Of a stretch of 64,000 nucleotides of DNA, positions 28,148-36,981 are shown piece by piece. A program made the position numbers and the translations under genes. The notes beneath the pieces are model-generated. The model made no database searches. It had not been told where the DNA came from and worked only from the letters and a program-made list of their open reading frames with translations. The stretch lies in NCBI RefSeq assembly GCF_003402535.2, contig NZ_AP025171.1, positions 1,860,001 through 1,924,000 on the forward strand, in the 5' to 3' direction. Within the stretch, counting starts at the first letter, position 1; the number at the start of each line of letters is the position of its first letter. This stretch comes from Cupriavidus sp. P-10 (GTDB taxonomy: Bacteria; Pseudomonadota; Gammaproteobacteria; Burkholderiales; Burkholderiaceae).

Positions 28148-29884
28148 ATGCGTAGTTCATCGACCTCGCGGTATGCCGGGCTGTCCGTTGGTACCACCAC
28201 CAGTGCTGTCGTGCTGGTCAGCCTCGCGATCCTGCTGGTCTGGTTCGGCACGCTCGACATGCGCCACCTACTGCGCTCGGACGAGGGCCGCTACGCCGAA
28301 ATCGCCCGCGAGATGTTTGTCACCGGCGACTGGGTGACGATCCGCTACCACGAACTCAAGTATTTCGAGAAACCTCCCTTCCACCTGTGGGTGACCACGC
28401 TGGCCTATACGCTGTTCGGCGTTGGCGACTGGCAGGCGCGCCTGTGCGTGGCGCTGTCCGGCATGGTCGGCCTGGCCATGACCATGCTGGCCGCGGCGCG
28501 CTGGTATGGGCAGCGCGTGGCGCTGCTGGCCGGACTGGCACTGGTGGCGGCGCCGATGTGGAATGTCGCCGGGCATTTCAATTCGCTGGACATGACCCTG
28601 GCCGGCGCGATGGCGTGCGTGCTGGCCTGCATGCTGCTGGCGCAGCACCCCGACGCCACGCCCGCGGCGCGGCGCAACTGGATGCTGGCGTGCTGGGCCG
28701 CCATGGGTGTGGCGGTGCTGGTCAAGGGACTGGTCGGGCTGGCGTTGCCGGGCCTGGTGCTGGTGGTCTACACGCTCGTCACGCGCGATTTCGGCCTGTG
28801 GCGCAGGCTGCATCTGCTGGCCGGCGCGGTAGCGCTGCTGGCCGTCACCGTGCCCTGGTTCTGGCTGGTGTCGGTGCGCAACCCTGAATTCCCGCATTTC
28901 TTCTTTATCCACGAGCACTGGCAGCGCTACACCTCGCACGTGCACCAGCGCGAAGGCGCGATCTGGTTCTTCGTGCCGCTGCTGCTGGCGGGCTTCATGC
29001 CCTGGCTCGGGCTGGTGCCGCAGATGTGGCAGGCGGTGCGCGAGCGCGCCGGCGTCGCGCGCGGCACTTCGCCGCGGCCGTTCCAGCCCGCGCTGATGGC
29101 GGCGCTGTGGGCCGTGGCGATCTTCGTGTTCTTCAGCCTGTCGGGTTCCAAGCTGCCGGGCTATATCGTGCCGATCTTCCCGGCGCTGGCGCTGCTGGCC
29201 GGCGTGGCGCTGGACACGGTCACGGAACGCACATGGCGCTGGCAGGTCAATGCCATGATTGCGCTGGGCGTGGTCGGGCTGCTGGCATGCCCCTTTGTCG
29301 CCATGCTGGACAAGCCGAGCACGCCCAACGCTGTCTACCGCGAATTCACGCTGTGGATCGGCATTGCCTTTGCCATCATGCTGGCCGGGGCCGTGGCTGC
29401 GCGGCGGGTGCTGCGCACGCGCGGCGTGTTCCCCAGCATCGTGGTGTACGCGCTGGCAATGTTCGCCTGCTGCACGGTGGCGCTGCGTGGCCATGAAGCA
29501 ATGGGCCGGCCCAGTTCCGGCGCGGACCTGGTGCCGGCGATCAATGCCGTGCTGACGCCGGCTACCCCGCTTTACAGCGTGGGCATGCTGGACCACACGC
29601 TGCCGTTCTACCTGCGCCGCACCGCCATCATGGTCGCGCATCGAGACGAACTCGAATTCGGCATCGGCCAGGAGCCGCGGAAGTGGATCCCGACCATCGA
29701 CGGCTTTATCTCGCGCTGGCAGGACGGCCAGCGCGCGGTGGCGATCATGATGCCCGATACCTACGAGGCCCTGGCCGCGCGCGGCGTGCCGATGCACCGG
29801 ATCGCCGGCGACCGCCGACGCGTGGCGGTCGCCAACTTTGCACTGCCGGGCGAAGCCCCGCACGCGCCATCCCAAGGACACTAA
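28148..29884 (+). CDS. arnT: Undecaprenyl phosphate-alpha-L-Ara4N : lipid A transferase
   Basis: Transfers 4-amino-4-deoxy-L-arabinose from undecaprenyl phosphate to lipid A phosphate on the periplasmic face of the inner membrane, lowering polymyxin binding. 578 residues (family about 550). GT83/PMT-type topology with many TM helices; the first periplasmic loop has the catalytic RSDEGRYAEIAREM motif (residues 40-53), then FEKPPFHLW and, mid-protein, SGSKLPGYI. The ATG at 28148 follows CAGGAGCT; an ATG at 28130 is also possible. First gene of a seven-gene operon, an order different from E. coli, where arnT is fifth. Confidence 0.93.
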   Translation: MRSSSTSRYAGLSVGTTTSAVVLVSLAILLVWFGTLDMRHLLRSDEGRYAEIAREMFVTGDWVTIRYHELKYFEKPPFHLWVTTLAYTLFGVGDWQARLCVALSGMVGLAMTMLAAARWYGQRVALLAGLALVAAPMWNVAGHFNSLDMTLAGAMACVLACMLLAQHPDATPAARRNWMLACWAAMGVAVLVKGLVGLALPGLVLVVYTLVTRDFGLWRRLHLLAGAVALLAVTVPWFWLVSVRNPEFPHFFFIHEHWQRYTSHVHQREGAIWFFVPLLLAGFMPWLGLVPQMWQAVRERAGVARGTSPRPFQPALMAALWAVAIFVFFSLSGSKLPGYIVPIFPALALLAGVALDTVTERTWRWQVNAMIALGVVGLLACPFVAMLDKPSTPNAVYREFTLWIGIAFAIMLAGAVAARRVLRTRGVFPSIVVYALAMFACCTVALRGHEAMGRPSSGADLVPAINAVLTPATPLYSVGMLDHTLPFYLRRTAIMVAHRDELEFGIGQEPRKWIPTIDGFISRWQDGQRAVAIMMPDTYEALAARGVPMHRIAGDRRRVAVANFALPGEAPHAPSQGH

Positions 29885-29903
29885 CCCTGCACGACCCGGC
29901 GCC

Positions 29904-30275
29904 ATGACGCTTTCGACTTTCCTGTTTATCGTTACCGGCGTGCTGCTCAATGCAGCCGCCCAACTGCTGCTCAAGGCCGGCGTCAACGCCATCGGCGCGA
30001 TCACGCTGGACCGCGGCACGCTGCTGGTCACGGCGCTGCGCGTGCTGACGCAATGGCCGGTGCTGGCCGGCCTGACGCTATATGTCGTCAGCGTTGGCGT
30101 GTGGATCGTCGGGCTGTCGCGCGTGGACGTTTCGGTCGCCTACCCGATGCTGTCGCTCGGCTACGTGGTCAACGCGCTTGCCGCCTGGTGGCTGTTCGGC
30201 GAGATGATCGGCCCCTTGCGCGTGGCCGGCATCCTGCTGATACTGGCTGGCGTCTTCCTGATCGCCCGCTCCTGA
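29904..30275 (+). CDS. SMR-type Ara4N-undecaprenyl phosphate flippase subunit (ArnE/ArnF-like)
   Basis: 123 residues with four predicted TM helices (LSTFLFIVTGVLLNAAAQLLL, WPVLAGLTLYVVSVGVWIV, SVAYPMLSLGYVVNALAAWW, VAGILLILAGVFLIAR; each given in part). SLGYVVNALAAWWLFGE and the late GILLILAGVF are typical of EmrE-like ArnE/ArnF proteins. In E. coli the flippase is an ArnE-ArnF pair; only one gene is present here, so it probably works as a homodimer or uses a distant partner (inference). It lies 19 bp after arnT and 63 bp before arnB. Confidence 0.85.
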   Translation: MTLSTFLFIVTGVLLNAAAQLLLKAGVNAIGAITLDRGTLLVTALRVLTQWPVLAGLTLYVVSVGVWIVGLSRVDVSVAYPMLSLGYVVNALAAWWLFGEMIGPLRVAGILLILAGVFLIARS

Positions 30276-30338
30276 CCTGGCCGCCCGGCGCCTTTGCCCT
30301 ATTCCCTCCGATCGGGACCGATTTTTCTTTTCACGCCC

Positions 30339-31523
30339 ATGACTGCTTCCGCTGCCGCCAACCAGCCCGAATTCCTGCCTTTTGTCCGGCCCGAGATCGA
30401 TGCCGCGGCCATTGCCGATGTCGGCAAGGTGCTGGCCTCCGGCTGGATCACCTCCGGGCCGAAAATGCAGGCCTTCGAGGCCGCGCTGTCGGACCTGTTC
30501 GGCGGGCGCCCCGTGCGCACCTTCGCCAACGGCTCGGCGACGATGGAAATCGCGCTGCGCATTGCGGATATCGGTCCCGGCGATGAAGTCATCACCACGC
30601 CGCTTACCTGGGTCGCCACCGCCAACGTGGTGGTCGCGGTCGGTGCGCGCCCGGTGTTCGTCGACATCGACCCGCGCACGCGCAACCTCGACCTGGACGC
30701 GGTCGAGGCCGCGATCACGCCGCGCACGCGCGCGATCATGCCGGTGTACCTGTCGGGCCTGCCGGTCGACATGGATCGCCTCTACGCGATCGCCCGCAAG
30801 CACGGCCTGCGCGTGATCGAAGACGCGGCGCAGGCGATCGACTCGCGCTGGCAGGGCCAGCGCATCGGCGCCATCGGCGACCTGGTCAGCTTCAGCTTCC
30901 AGGCCAACAAGAACATCACCACCATCGAGGGCGGCTGCCTGGTGATGAACACGCCGGAAGAAGCGGTGCGTGCCGAACGCCTGCGGCTGCAGGGCGTGAT
31001 CCGCACCGGCATGGACGGCATGGACGTGGAAGAGCCGGGCGGCAAGTTCAACCTGACCGACGTCAATGCCGCGGTGGGCCTGGCGCAGCTTGCCAGGCTC
31101 GATGCCATTACCGCGCGCCGCGCCGAACTGGCCGAGGCCTACTTCCGCTGCGCTGCCGACCACGGGCTAGCCGGACTGGGCATCGAACTGCCGCAGCCGC
31201 TCGACGCGCAGGCAGCCACCACCAACTGGCACATGTTCCAGGTGGTGCTGCCGACCGGGCGCATCGAAGGCGGGCCGGCACAAGCGCGCCAGAAGGTCAT
31301 GGAAGCCATGCGCGAGCGCGGCATCGGCACCGGCGTGCACTACCCGCCCATCCATCTTTTCACCTACTACCGCTCGCTTGGCTGGCGCGAAGGCATGCTG
31401 CCGCACGCCGAACGCATCGGGCGCGGCATCGTCACGCTGCCGCTGTTTCCCGCGATGCAAGCCACCGACGTCGAGCGGGTCTGCGCAACCCTCAGCGAAA
31501 CATGCAAACGTCTCTCCAAATGA
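30339..31523 (+). CDS. arnB: UDP-4-amino-4-deoxy-L-arabinose aminotransferase
   Basis: PLP enzyme converting UDP-4-keto-pentose to UDP-L-Ara4N with glutamate as donor. 394 residues. DegT/DnrJ/EryC1 fold: residues 10-40 FLPFVRPEIDAAAIADVGKV and SGWITSGPKM, NGSATMEIAL, VEDAAQAID-type motif (VIEDAAQAIDS), and the PLP Lys in FSFQANKNITTIEGG. C-terminal GVHYPPIHLFTYYRSLG is typical. Start at ATG 30339 (MTASAAANQPEFLPF); an upstream start at 30294 is possible but not family-like. It overlaps arnC. Confidence 0.94.
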   Translation: MTASAAANQPEFLPFVRPEIDAAAIADVGKVLASGWITSGPKMQAFEAALSDLFGGRPVRTFANGSATMEIALRIADIGPGDEVITTPLTWVATANVVVAVGARPVFVDIDPRTRNLDLDAVEAAITPRTRAIMPVYLSGLPVDMDRLYAIARKHGLRVIEDAAQAIDSRWQGQRIGAIGDLVSFSFQANKNITTIEGGCLVMNTPEEAVRAERLRLQGVIRTGMDGMDVEEPGGKFNLTDVNAAVGLAQLARLDAITARRAELAEAYFRCAADHGLAGLGIELPQPLDAQAATTNWHMFQVVLPTGRIEGGPAQARQKVMEAMRERGIGTGVHYPPIHLFTYYRSLGWREGMLPHAERIGRGIVTLPLFPAMQATDVERVCATLSETCKRLSK

Positions 31524-32497
31524 GCCCGGTCGAAGTTTCGGTCGTCATTCCGGTCTACAACGAAGAAGACGGGCTGCAAGCCCTGTTCGACCGCCTTTAT
31601 CCGGCGCTGGATGGCCTTGGCGCCTCGTACGAAATCATCTTCATCAACGATGGCAGCGTCGACCGCTCGGCGGCGCTGCTGGCCGCGCAGTTCCACAAGC
31701 GCCCGGAAGTGACCCGGGTGGTGCTGTTCAACGGCAATTTCGGCCAGCACATGGCCATCCTGGCGGGCTTCGAGCATACCCGCGGCAAAATCGTGATCAC
31801 GCTGGACGCAGACCTGCAGAACCCGCCGGAGGAAATCCCGCGCCTGGTCGACGCGATGCGCGCCGGCCACGACTACGTCGGCACCATCCGCCGCCAGCGC
31901 AACGACACGGCGTTCCGCCGCTACGCGTCGCGCGCGATGAACCGGTTGCGCGAGCGCATCACCAAGATCCGCATGACGGACCAGGGCTGCATGCTGCGCG
32001 CCTATGACCGCAACGTGATCGACACCATCAACGCCTGCCGCGAGGTCAACACCTTTATCCCGGCGCTGGCCTACACCTTCGCTTCGAATCCCATCGAGAT
32101 CGAGGTCGGCCACGAGCCGCGCCATGCGGGCGAATCGAAGTATTCGCTGTACCAGCTGATCCGCCTGAATTTCGACCTGGTGACCGGCTTCTCGATCGTG
32201 CCGCTGCAGTGGTTCTCGGCAATCGGCACGATCCTGTCGCTGTTCTCCGGCGTGCTGTTCGTGATGCTGCTGCTGCGCCGCTTTGTACTGGGCTCGGAAG
32301 TGCAGGGTGTGTTCACGCTGTTCGCCATGAACTTCTTCCTGATCGGCATCCTGCTGTTTGGCGTGGGCCTGCTGGGCGAGTACGTCGGCCGCATCTACCA
32401 GGAAGTGCGCGGCCGCCCGCGCTACCGCATCCAGGCGGTGCTGGAAAAAGCTGGCCCGGCTCACGCCGCACCGGCCCGCACGGGCCTGGAGCCATGA
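31502..32497 (+). CDS. arnC: Undecaprenyl-phosphate 4-deoxy-4-formamido-L-arabinose transferase
   Basis: Transfers Ara4FN from UDP to undecaprenyl phosphate on the cytoplasmic face. 331 residues; GT2 domain with VSVVIPVYNEEDGL, FINDGSVDRS, TLDADLQNPPEEIPRL (DAD metal site), TDQGCMLRAYDR, HAGESKYSLYQLI, and two C-terminal TM helices (about 235-260 and 270-295). The ATG at 31502 overlaps arnB by 22 bp; a second ATG at 31520 overlaps by ATGA and is an equally good start. Ends in an ATGA overlap with the next gene. Confidence 0.94.
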   Translation: MQTSLQMSPVEVSVVIPVYNEEDGLQALFDRLYPALDGLGASYEIIFINDGSVDRSAALLAAQFHKRPEVTRVVLFNGNFGQHMAILAGFEHTRGKIVITLDADLQNPPEEIPRLVDAMRAGHDYVGTIRRQRNDTAFRRYASRAMNRLRERITKIRMTDQGCMLRAYDRNVIDTINACREVNTFIPALAYTFASNPIEIEVGHEPRHAGESKYSLYQLIRLNFDLVTGFSIVPLQWFSAIGTILSLFSGVLFVMLLLRRFVLGSEVQGVFTLFAMNFFLIGILLFGVGLLGEYVGRIYQEVRGRPRYRIQAVLEKAGPAHAAPARTGLEP

Positions 32498-33432
32498 TGC
32501 GCGCCGTCGTCTTTGGCTACCACAATGTCGGCGACCGCTGCCTGCGCGTGCTCCATGCGCGCGGCGTGGAAGTGGCGCTGGTCATCACGCACCGCGACCG
32601 TGCCGACGAGAACATCTGGTTCCGCCGTGTTGCGGACACCGCCGCGGAGCTGGGCCTTCCTGTTATCTACGGCGAGGACCCTGCCGATCCCGCGGTCGCG
32701 CAGGCAGTGCGCGATGCGCGTCCGGACGTGATCTTTTCCTTCTACTATCGCGCGATGATTCCGCCGGCGGTGCTGGCGCTGGCCCCTGGCGGCGCCTTCA
32801 ACATGCACGGCTCGCTGCTGCCGAAGTATCGCGGCCGCGTGCCGGTGAACTGGGCGGTACTGCACGGCGAGACCGAGACCGGCGCCACGCTGCATGCGAT
32901 GGAGGCCAGGCCCGACGCCGGCTATATCGTCGACCAGACCTCGGTGCCGATCCTGCCGGACGACACCGCCGGCGAAGTCTTTGAAAAGGTCACGGTGGCC
33001 GCCGAGCAGACCCTGTGGCGCGCGTTGCCGGCGATGCTCGCCGGGCAGACGCCGCAACGTCCCAACTTGCTCGCCGAAGGCAGCTATTTTTCCGGGCGCA
33101 AGCCGGAAGACGGCCGCATCGACTGGAGCCAGCCGGCCGCCACTGTCTACAACCTGATCCGCGCGGTCGCGCCGCCCTATCCCGGCGCGTTCACCGAGGT
33201 GGCCGGAGAGCGCTTTGTCGTGGCGCAGGCGCGCCGCCTTCAGGCTGGCCCCGCGAACGCCGCCTGCGGGTTGCCGCCCGGCCTGCACGTGCATGACGGC
33301 AAGATCGTGGGCCTGTGCGGAGATGGCGGCATGGTGCTCGTGACCGGATTGCTGGCGCATGACGGATCGCCCGTCACGCCCGATGCCTTTTTCCAGATTC
33401 TCAAAAAACAAACCAACGAGGAAAACCGATGA
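32494..33432 (+). CDS. arnA: UDP-L-Ara4N formyltransferase (ArnA N-terminal activity as separate protein)
   Basis: Formylates UDP-L-Ara4N with N10-formyl-THF. 312 residues, equivalent to residues 1-305 of E. coli ArnA. Seen: VVFGYHNVGDRCLRVL, FSFYYRAMIPPAVLAL, NMHGSLLPKYRGRVPVNWAV (catalytic Asn and His of the formyltransferase family), HGETETGATLH, and GRKPEDGRIDWSQ in the C-terminal oligonucleotide-binding-like domain. In enterics this domain is fused to the decarboxylase; here it is a separate gene overlapping the next by ATGA. The symbol covers half of ArnA. Confidence 0.93.
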   Translation: MMRAVVFGYHNVGDRCLRVLHARGVEVALVITHRDRADENIWFRRVADTAAELGLPVIYGEDPADPAVAQAVRDARPDVIFSFYYRAMIPPAVLALAPGGAFNMHGSLLPKYRGRVPVNWAVLHGETETGATLHAMEARPDAGYIVDQTSVPILPDDTAGEVFEKVTVAAEQTLWRALPAMLAGQTPQRPNLLAEGSYFSGRKPEDGRIDWSQPAATVYNLIRAVAPPYPGAFTEVAGERFVVAQARRLQAGPANAACGLPPGLHVHDGKIVGLCGDGGMVLVTGLLAHDGSPVTPDAFFQILKKQTNEENR

Positions 33433-34481
33433 AAAAGGTCCTGATTCTCGGCGTCAACGGCTTCATCGGCCATCACCTGACGCGCCGCATCCTGGAAACC
33501 ACGCCGTGGGAGGTCTACGGCATGGACATGAACACGGACCGCCTCGGTGACCTCGTCGACCACCCTCGCATGCACTTCTTTGAAGGTGACATCACCATCA
33601 ACAAGGAGTGGATCGAGTACAACATCCGCAAGTGCGATGTGGTGCTGCCGCTGGTCGCCATCGCCACGCCGGCCACCTACGTGCGCCAGCCGCTGCGCGT
33701 GTTCGAGCTGGATTTCGAGGCCAACCTGCCGATCGTGCGCGCCGCGGTCAAGTACGGCAAGCACCTGGTGTTCCCGTCGACCTCCGAGGTCTACGGCATG
33801 TGCAGCGATGAGGAGTTTGACCCGGAAGCCTCGCCGCTGGTCTACGGCCCGATCAACAAGCCGCGCTGGATCTACGCCTGCTCCAAGCAGCTGATGGACC
33901 GCGTGATCCACGCCTACGGCATGGAGCAAGGCCTGAACTACACGCTGTTCCGGCCCTTCAACTGGATCGGCGCGGGTCTGGACTCGATCTTCGAATCGAA
34001 GGAAGGTTCATCGCGCGTGGTGACGCAGTTCCTCGGCCATATCGTGCGCGGCGAGCCGATCAAGCTGGTCGACGGCGGCGCGCAGCAGCGTGCGTTCGCC
34101 GATATCTCGGACGGCATCAGCGCGCTGATGCGCATCATCGAGAACCCCAACGGCATCGCCAGCGGCAAGATCTTCAATATCGGCAATCCGGCCAACATCC
34201 ACTCGGTGCGCGAGCTGGCCGAGATGATGCTGAAGATGGCGGGGGACTATCCCGAATACGCCGAGGAGGCGCGCAAGACCCAGATCGTCGAGACCTCGTC
34301 GGGCGACTTCTACGGCAAGGGCTACCAGGATGTGCAGCACCGCGTGCCGAAGATCGACAACACCATCGACGAGCTGAGCTGGAAACCCGAGGTGAACATG
34401 GAAGCATCGCTGCGCCGCATCTTCGAGGCCTATCGCGGCAAGGTGGTCGAAGCCCGCACGCTGGTCGACTCGGCCAACTGA
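33429..34481 (+). CDS. arnA: UDP-glucuronate decarboxylase (ArnA C-terminal activity as separate protein)
   Basis: Oxidises and decarboxylates UDP-glucuronate to UDP-4-keto-pentose, the first committed Ara4N step. 350 residues, SDR extended family. NAD site VLILGVNGFIGHHL (residues 4-17), STSEVYGM, and catalytic RWIYACSKQLMDRV (YxxxK), with RPFNWIGAGLDSI and SSRVVTQF typical of ArnA. Matches E. coli ArnA residues about 315-660. It follows the formyltransferase with an ATGA overlap, so the two are translated together and may still assemble. UDP-glucose dehydrogenase (ugd) is not in the window. Confidence 0.94.
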   Translation: MKKVLILGVNGFIGHHLTRRILETTPWEVYGMDMNTDRLGDLVDHPRMHFFEGDITINKEWIEYNIRKCDVVLPLVAIATPATYVRQPLRVFELDFEANLPIVRAAVKYGKHLVFPSTSEVYGMCSDEEFDPEASPLVYGPINKPRWIYACSKQLMDRVIHAYGMEQGLNYTLFRPFNWIGAGLDSIFESKEGSSRVVTQFLGHIVRGEPIKLVDGGAQQRAFADISDGISALMRIIENPNGIASGKIFNIGNPANIHSVRELAEMMLKMAGDYPEYAEEARKTQIVETSSGDFYGKGYQDVQHRVPKIDNTIDELSWKPEVNMEASLRRIFEAYRGKVVEARTLVDSAN

Positions 34482-34494
34482 GCGCGCACCGCAG

Positions 34495-35400
34495 ATGGCA
34501 CGCATTGCCCTCAAGGTCGACGTCGACACGCTGCGCGGCACGCGCGAAGGCGTGCCGAAACTGCTGTCGATGCTGGCCGCCGCGCAGGCACAGGCCACGT
34601 TCCTGTTCAGCCTCGGGCCCGACCATACCGGCTGGGCGCTGCGGCGCGTGTTCCGGCCCGGCTTCCTGAAAAAGGTGTCGCGGACCTCGGTGGTGTCCAA
34701 CTACGGATTGCGCACGCTGATGTACGGCGTGCTGTTGCCGGGCCCGGACATCGGGCGCAAGGGCGCGGCGGAAATGCGGGCGGCCCGCGCCGCCGGCCAC
34801 GAGTGCGGCATCCACACCTGGGACCACGTCTACTGGCAGGACAACGTGCGCGAGCGCGATGCGGCATGGACCCGGCGCCAGATGCAGCAGGCCTTTGCGC
34901 GCTACACCGAGGTCTTCGGTGAGCCGCCTGCGACCCACGGCGCCGCCGGCTGGCAGATGAACGAGGATGCGTTCCGGCAGATCGACGACTGGGGCATGGC
35001 CTATGCGTCTGACGGGCGCGGCACGGCGCCTTATATCCCCACCATCGACGGCGTGCCGTGCCGCCACGTGCAGATGCCAACCACGCTGCCGACGCTGGAC
35101 GAACTGATCGGCACCGACGGGCTGACCGAAGACAATGTCCATACCGCGCTGCTGAAGCTGACCGAAGGCCCGGGCGACCATGTCTTCACGCTGCATACCG
35201 AGCTGGAAGGCGGGAAGCTTGCGCCGGTGTTCGAGCGACTGCTGGCGGGATGGCGCGCGCAAGGGCACGAACTGGTGTCGATGGCGGCGTGGTATCGGGG
35301 GCTGGAGCGGAGCGGGTTGCCGCAGTTGCCGGTGACCTGGGGGGAGATTCCGGGGCGCAGCGGGGAGTTGATTATTCAGCCCCAAGTGGTATCGCGCTGA
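34495..35400 (+). CDS. arnD: 4-deoxy-4-formamido-L-arabinose-phosphoundecaprenol deformylase
   Basis: Removes the formyl group from undecaprenyl-P-Ara4FN, allowing flipping. 301 residues; polysaccharide-deacetylase (NodB) fold: ALKVDVDTLRGTREGVPKLL (metal Asp), TFLFSLGPDHTGWALRR, HECGIHTWDHVYWQD (metal His pair HTWDH), THGAAGWQMNEDA and HTELEGGKLAPVFE. It starts 13 bp after arnA-dehydrogenase. Last gene of the operon; the hairpin that follows is split by an insertion sequence. Confidence 0.94.
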   Translation: MARIALKVDVDTLRGTREGVPKLLSMLAAAQAQATFLFSLGPDHTGWALRRVFRPGFLKKVSRTSVVSNYGLRTLMYGVLLPGPDIGRKGAAEMRAARAAGHECGIHTWDHVYWQDNVRERDAAWTRRQMQQAFARYTEVFGEPPATHGAAGWQMNEDAFRQIDDWGMAYASDGRGTAPYIPTIDGVPCRHVQMPTTLPTLDELIGTDGLTEDNVHTALLKLTEGPGDHVFTLHTELEGGKLAPVFERLLAGWRAQGHELVSMAAWYRGLERSGLPQLPVTWGEIPGRSGELIIQPQVVSR

Positions 35401-35446
35401 GCCCCAGCGAACGCCGTCGGAACCAGGCTCCCCTCTCCCGCCTGCG

Positions 35447-36945
35447 CTTACCTTTACCCACATCTCGATAGGAGAGGTTGTAAACCGGATTGGACGGTGT
35501 TAACTTCAGGCGAAGTTGTTAATCATTGGTGGCGACTTTGCCTGATATGGAAGACCTAGAAGACTGGGCCGGCGACGAATTCGGTGGCGCACAATTGGGC
35601 GATGCGCGTCGCACGCAGCGCCTTGTGGCATTGGCGCGCGGACTGGCGCAAAAAGCCCATGTTTCGTTCCCGCAGGCCTTGAGTGGTGCCCAACTCAAGG
35701 CGGCATATCGCTTCTTTGATAATGAGGCGGTCGACCCGGACGGAATCCTGGCGAGCCACGTCACGCAAACCGTGGGTCGCATGCAGCAGGTACCTGCCGT
35801 ATTGGCGGTGCAGGACACCACGGAATTCAATCTGGCAAATTTGCCCGCGACTGAGAGGCTTGGTCACGGCACGGGCGGCAATTTGCACGGATTCATGTTG
35901 CACAGCGTGCTGGCGGTGACGCCTGAGGGCCTGCCACTGGGCGTGTTGAGCATGAAGACGTGGGTGCGTGCGCCGCAAGCATCGGGCAAGGCCGGGCAGC
36001 GCCGGGCGCTGTCCATTCGTGACAAGGAAAGCGTGAAGTGGCTGGAGGGGCTGGAATGCCTTGAGCCGCTCAAGATGCAGTGTCCGGACACGCACCTTGT
36101 TGCCGTCAGCGATCGCGAGGGCGATGTGTACGACGTGTTCCTGGCGCCGCGCCCAGCGGGGGTGGACTGGTTGGTGCGGGCCGCCTGGAATCGAGGCGTG
36201 GACCACCCAGAGAAGTATCTGTGGGAGACGGTTGCTGCGGCTCCTGTACTTGGAGAGACCGTATTGCACGTGCCCAGGAGCGGCGCCAGGCAGGCGCGTA
36301 GCGCCCGACTGGCTTTGCGTTGTGTGCCCGTCCAACTGCGACCACCGCGCAGCCGCGGTGCAGAGGATCTACCGAGTCTCGAAGTGTTTGCCATTCACGC
36401 GCTGGAGATCGAGCCGCCCCAAGGCGTTGAGCCGCTCGAATGGATGTTGCTCAGTTCGATGCCCACCCAAACGCTGGAAGATGTGCTCGAGCGGCTGAGC
36501 TGGTATGCCCGGCGCTGGACCATTGAATCCTGGCATCGTGTCCTGAAAAGTGGCTGCCAGATCGAAGCCCGGCAGTTCGGGACGCTGGAGCGGTTCCTGC
36601 GGGCCACGGCGCTGTTCGCCGTGATCGGCTGGCGCATTATGTACGCGACCATGCTGGGCCGGCTCGAAGCCGATATCCCTTGCTCGGTGCTACTGCAACC
36701 GCTCGAATGGCGGGCCTTGTACTGCCGCACGCACGGCACAACCAAGCCACCGGAAGAGGCGCCAAAACTCAGCGACGCGGTCCTTTGGATCGCCAAGCTC
36801 GGTGGCTACCTGGGTCGCAAAAACGACGATCCCCCGGGAGCCACCGTCCTCTGGCGCGGCTTCCTCGCCCTGCACGAAATCACCGAAATGTATCGGATCT
36901 TCCAGAAAGACGAGTAAGCCGCCAGAAGTTGTGGGTAAAGCTCAG
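35447..36945 (+). mobile_element. IS4-family (Tn5/IS50-like) insertion sequence, 1499 bp
   Basis: Terminal inverted repeats CT(T/G)A(C/G)CTTTACCCACA: left end CTTACCTTTACCCACA, right end in reverse complement CTGAGCTTTACCCACA, two mismatches. They are flanked by direct repeats CGCCTGCG (35439-35446 and 36946-36953), the probable target duplication (8 bp; IS50 makes 9). It encodes one intact transposase, so it may be active. The insertion lies in the loop of an intergenic hairpin and disrupts no gene. Confidence 0.88.
35526..36917 (+). CDS. IS4-family transposase
   Basis: 463 residues from a TTG at 35526; an ATG at 35547 (MEDLEDWAGDEF) is a likely alternative. N-terminal DNA-binding part WAGDEFGGAQLGDARRTQRL (about 13-32), then DDE residues in VQDTTEFNL, SDREGDVYDVF and the YREK signature YARRWTIESWHRVLKSG (Y-x2-R-x3-E-x6-K), the hallmark of IS4 transposases. 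All catalytic residues are present and length is normal (Tn5 Tnp 476), so it should be functional. Confidence 0.93.
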   Translation: MVATLPDMEDLEDWAGDEFGGAQLGDARRTQRLVALARGLAQKAHVSFPQALSGAQLKAAYRFFDNEAVDPDGILASHVTQTVGRMQQVPAVLAVQDTTEFNLANLPATERLGHGTGGNLHGFMLHSVLAVTPEGLPLGVLSMKTWVRAPQASGKAGQRRALSIRDKESVKWLEGLECLEPLKMQCPDTHLVAVSDREGDVYDVFLAPRPAGVDWLVRAAWNRGVDHPEKYLWETVAAAPVLGETVLHVPRSGARQARSARLALRCVPVQLRPPRSRGAEDLPSLEVFAIHALEIEPPQGVEPLEWMLLSSMPTQTLEDVLERLSWYARRWTIESWHRVLKSGCQIEARQFGTLERFLRATALFAVIGWRIMYATMLGRLEADIPCSVLLQPLEWRALYCRTHGTTKPPEEAPKLSDAVLWIAKLGGYLGRKNDDPPGATVLWRGFLALHEITEMYRIFQKDE

Positions 36946-36981
36946 CGCCTGCGGGAGAGGGGAGCAAACCCGCGGGAGCAC

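Larger units (their letters stand above)
35427..36965. repeat. Intergenic hairpin split by the insertion sequence
   Basis: Left arm GCTCCCCTCTCCCG at 35427-35440, right arm CGGGAGAGGGGAGC at 36952-36965. Removing the element and one copy of the 8-bp duplication restores a 14-bp perfect stem with a CCTG loop. It lay between convergent arnD and cadA and resembles the GC-rich palindromes (CTCTCCCGC...GCGGGAGAG) scattered in Cupriavidus and Ralstonia intergenic DNA, probably terminator or REP-like. Confidence 0.85.
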
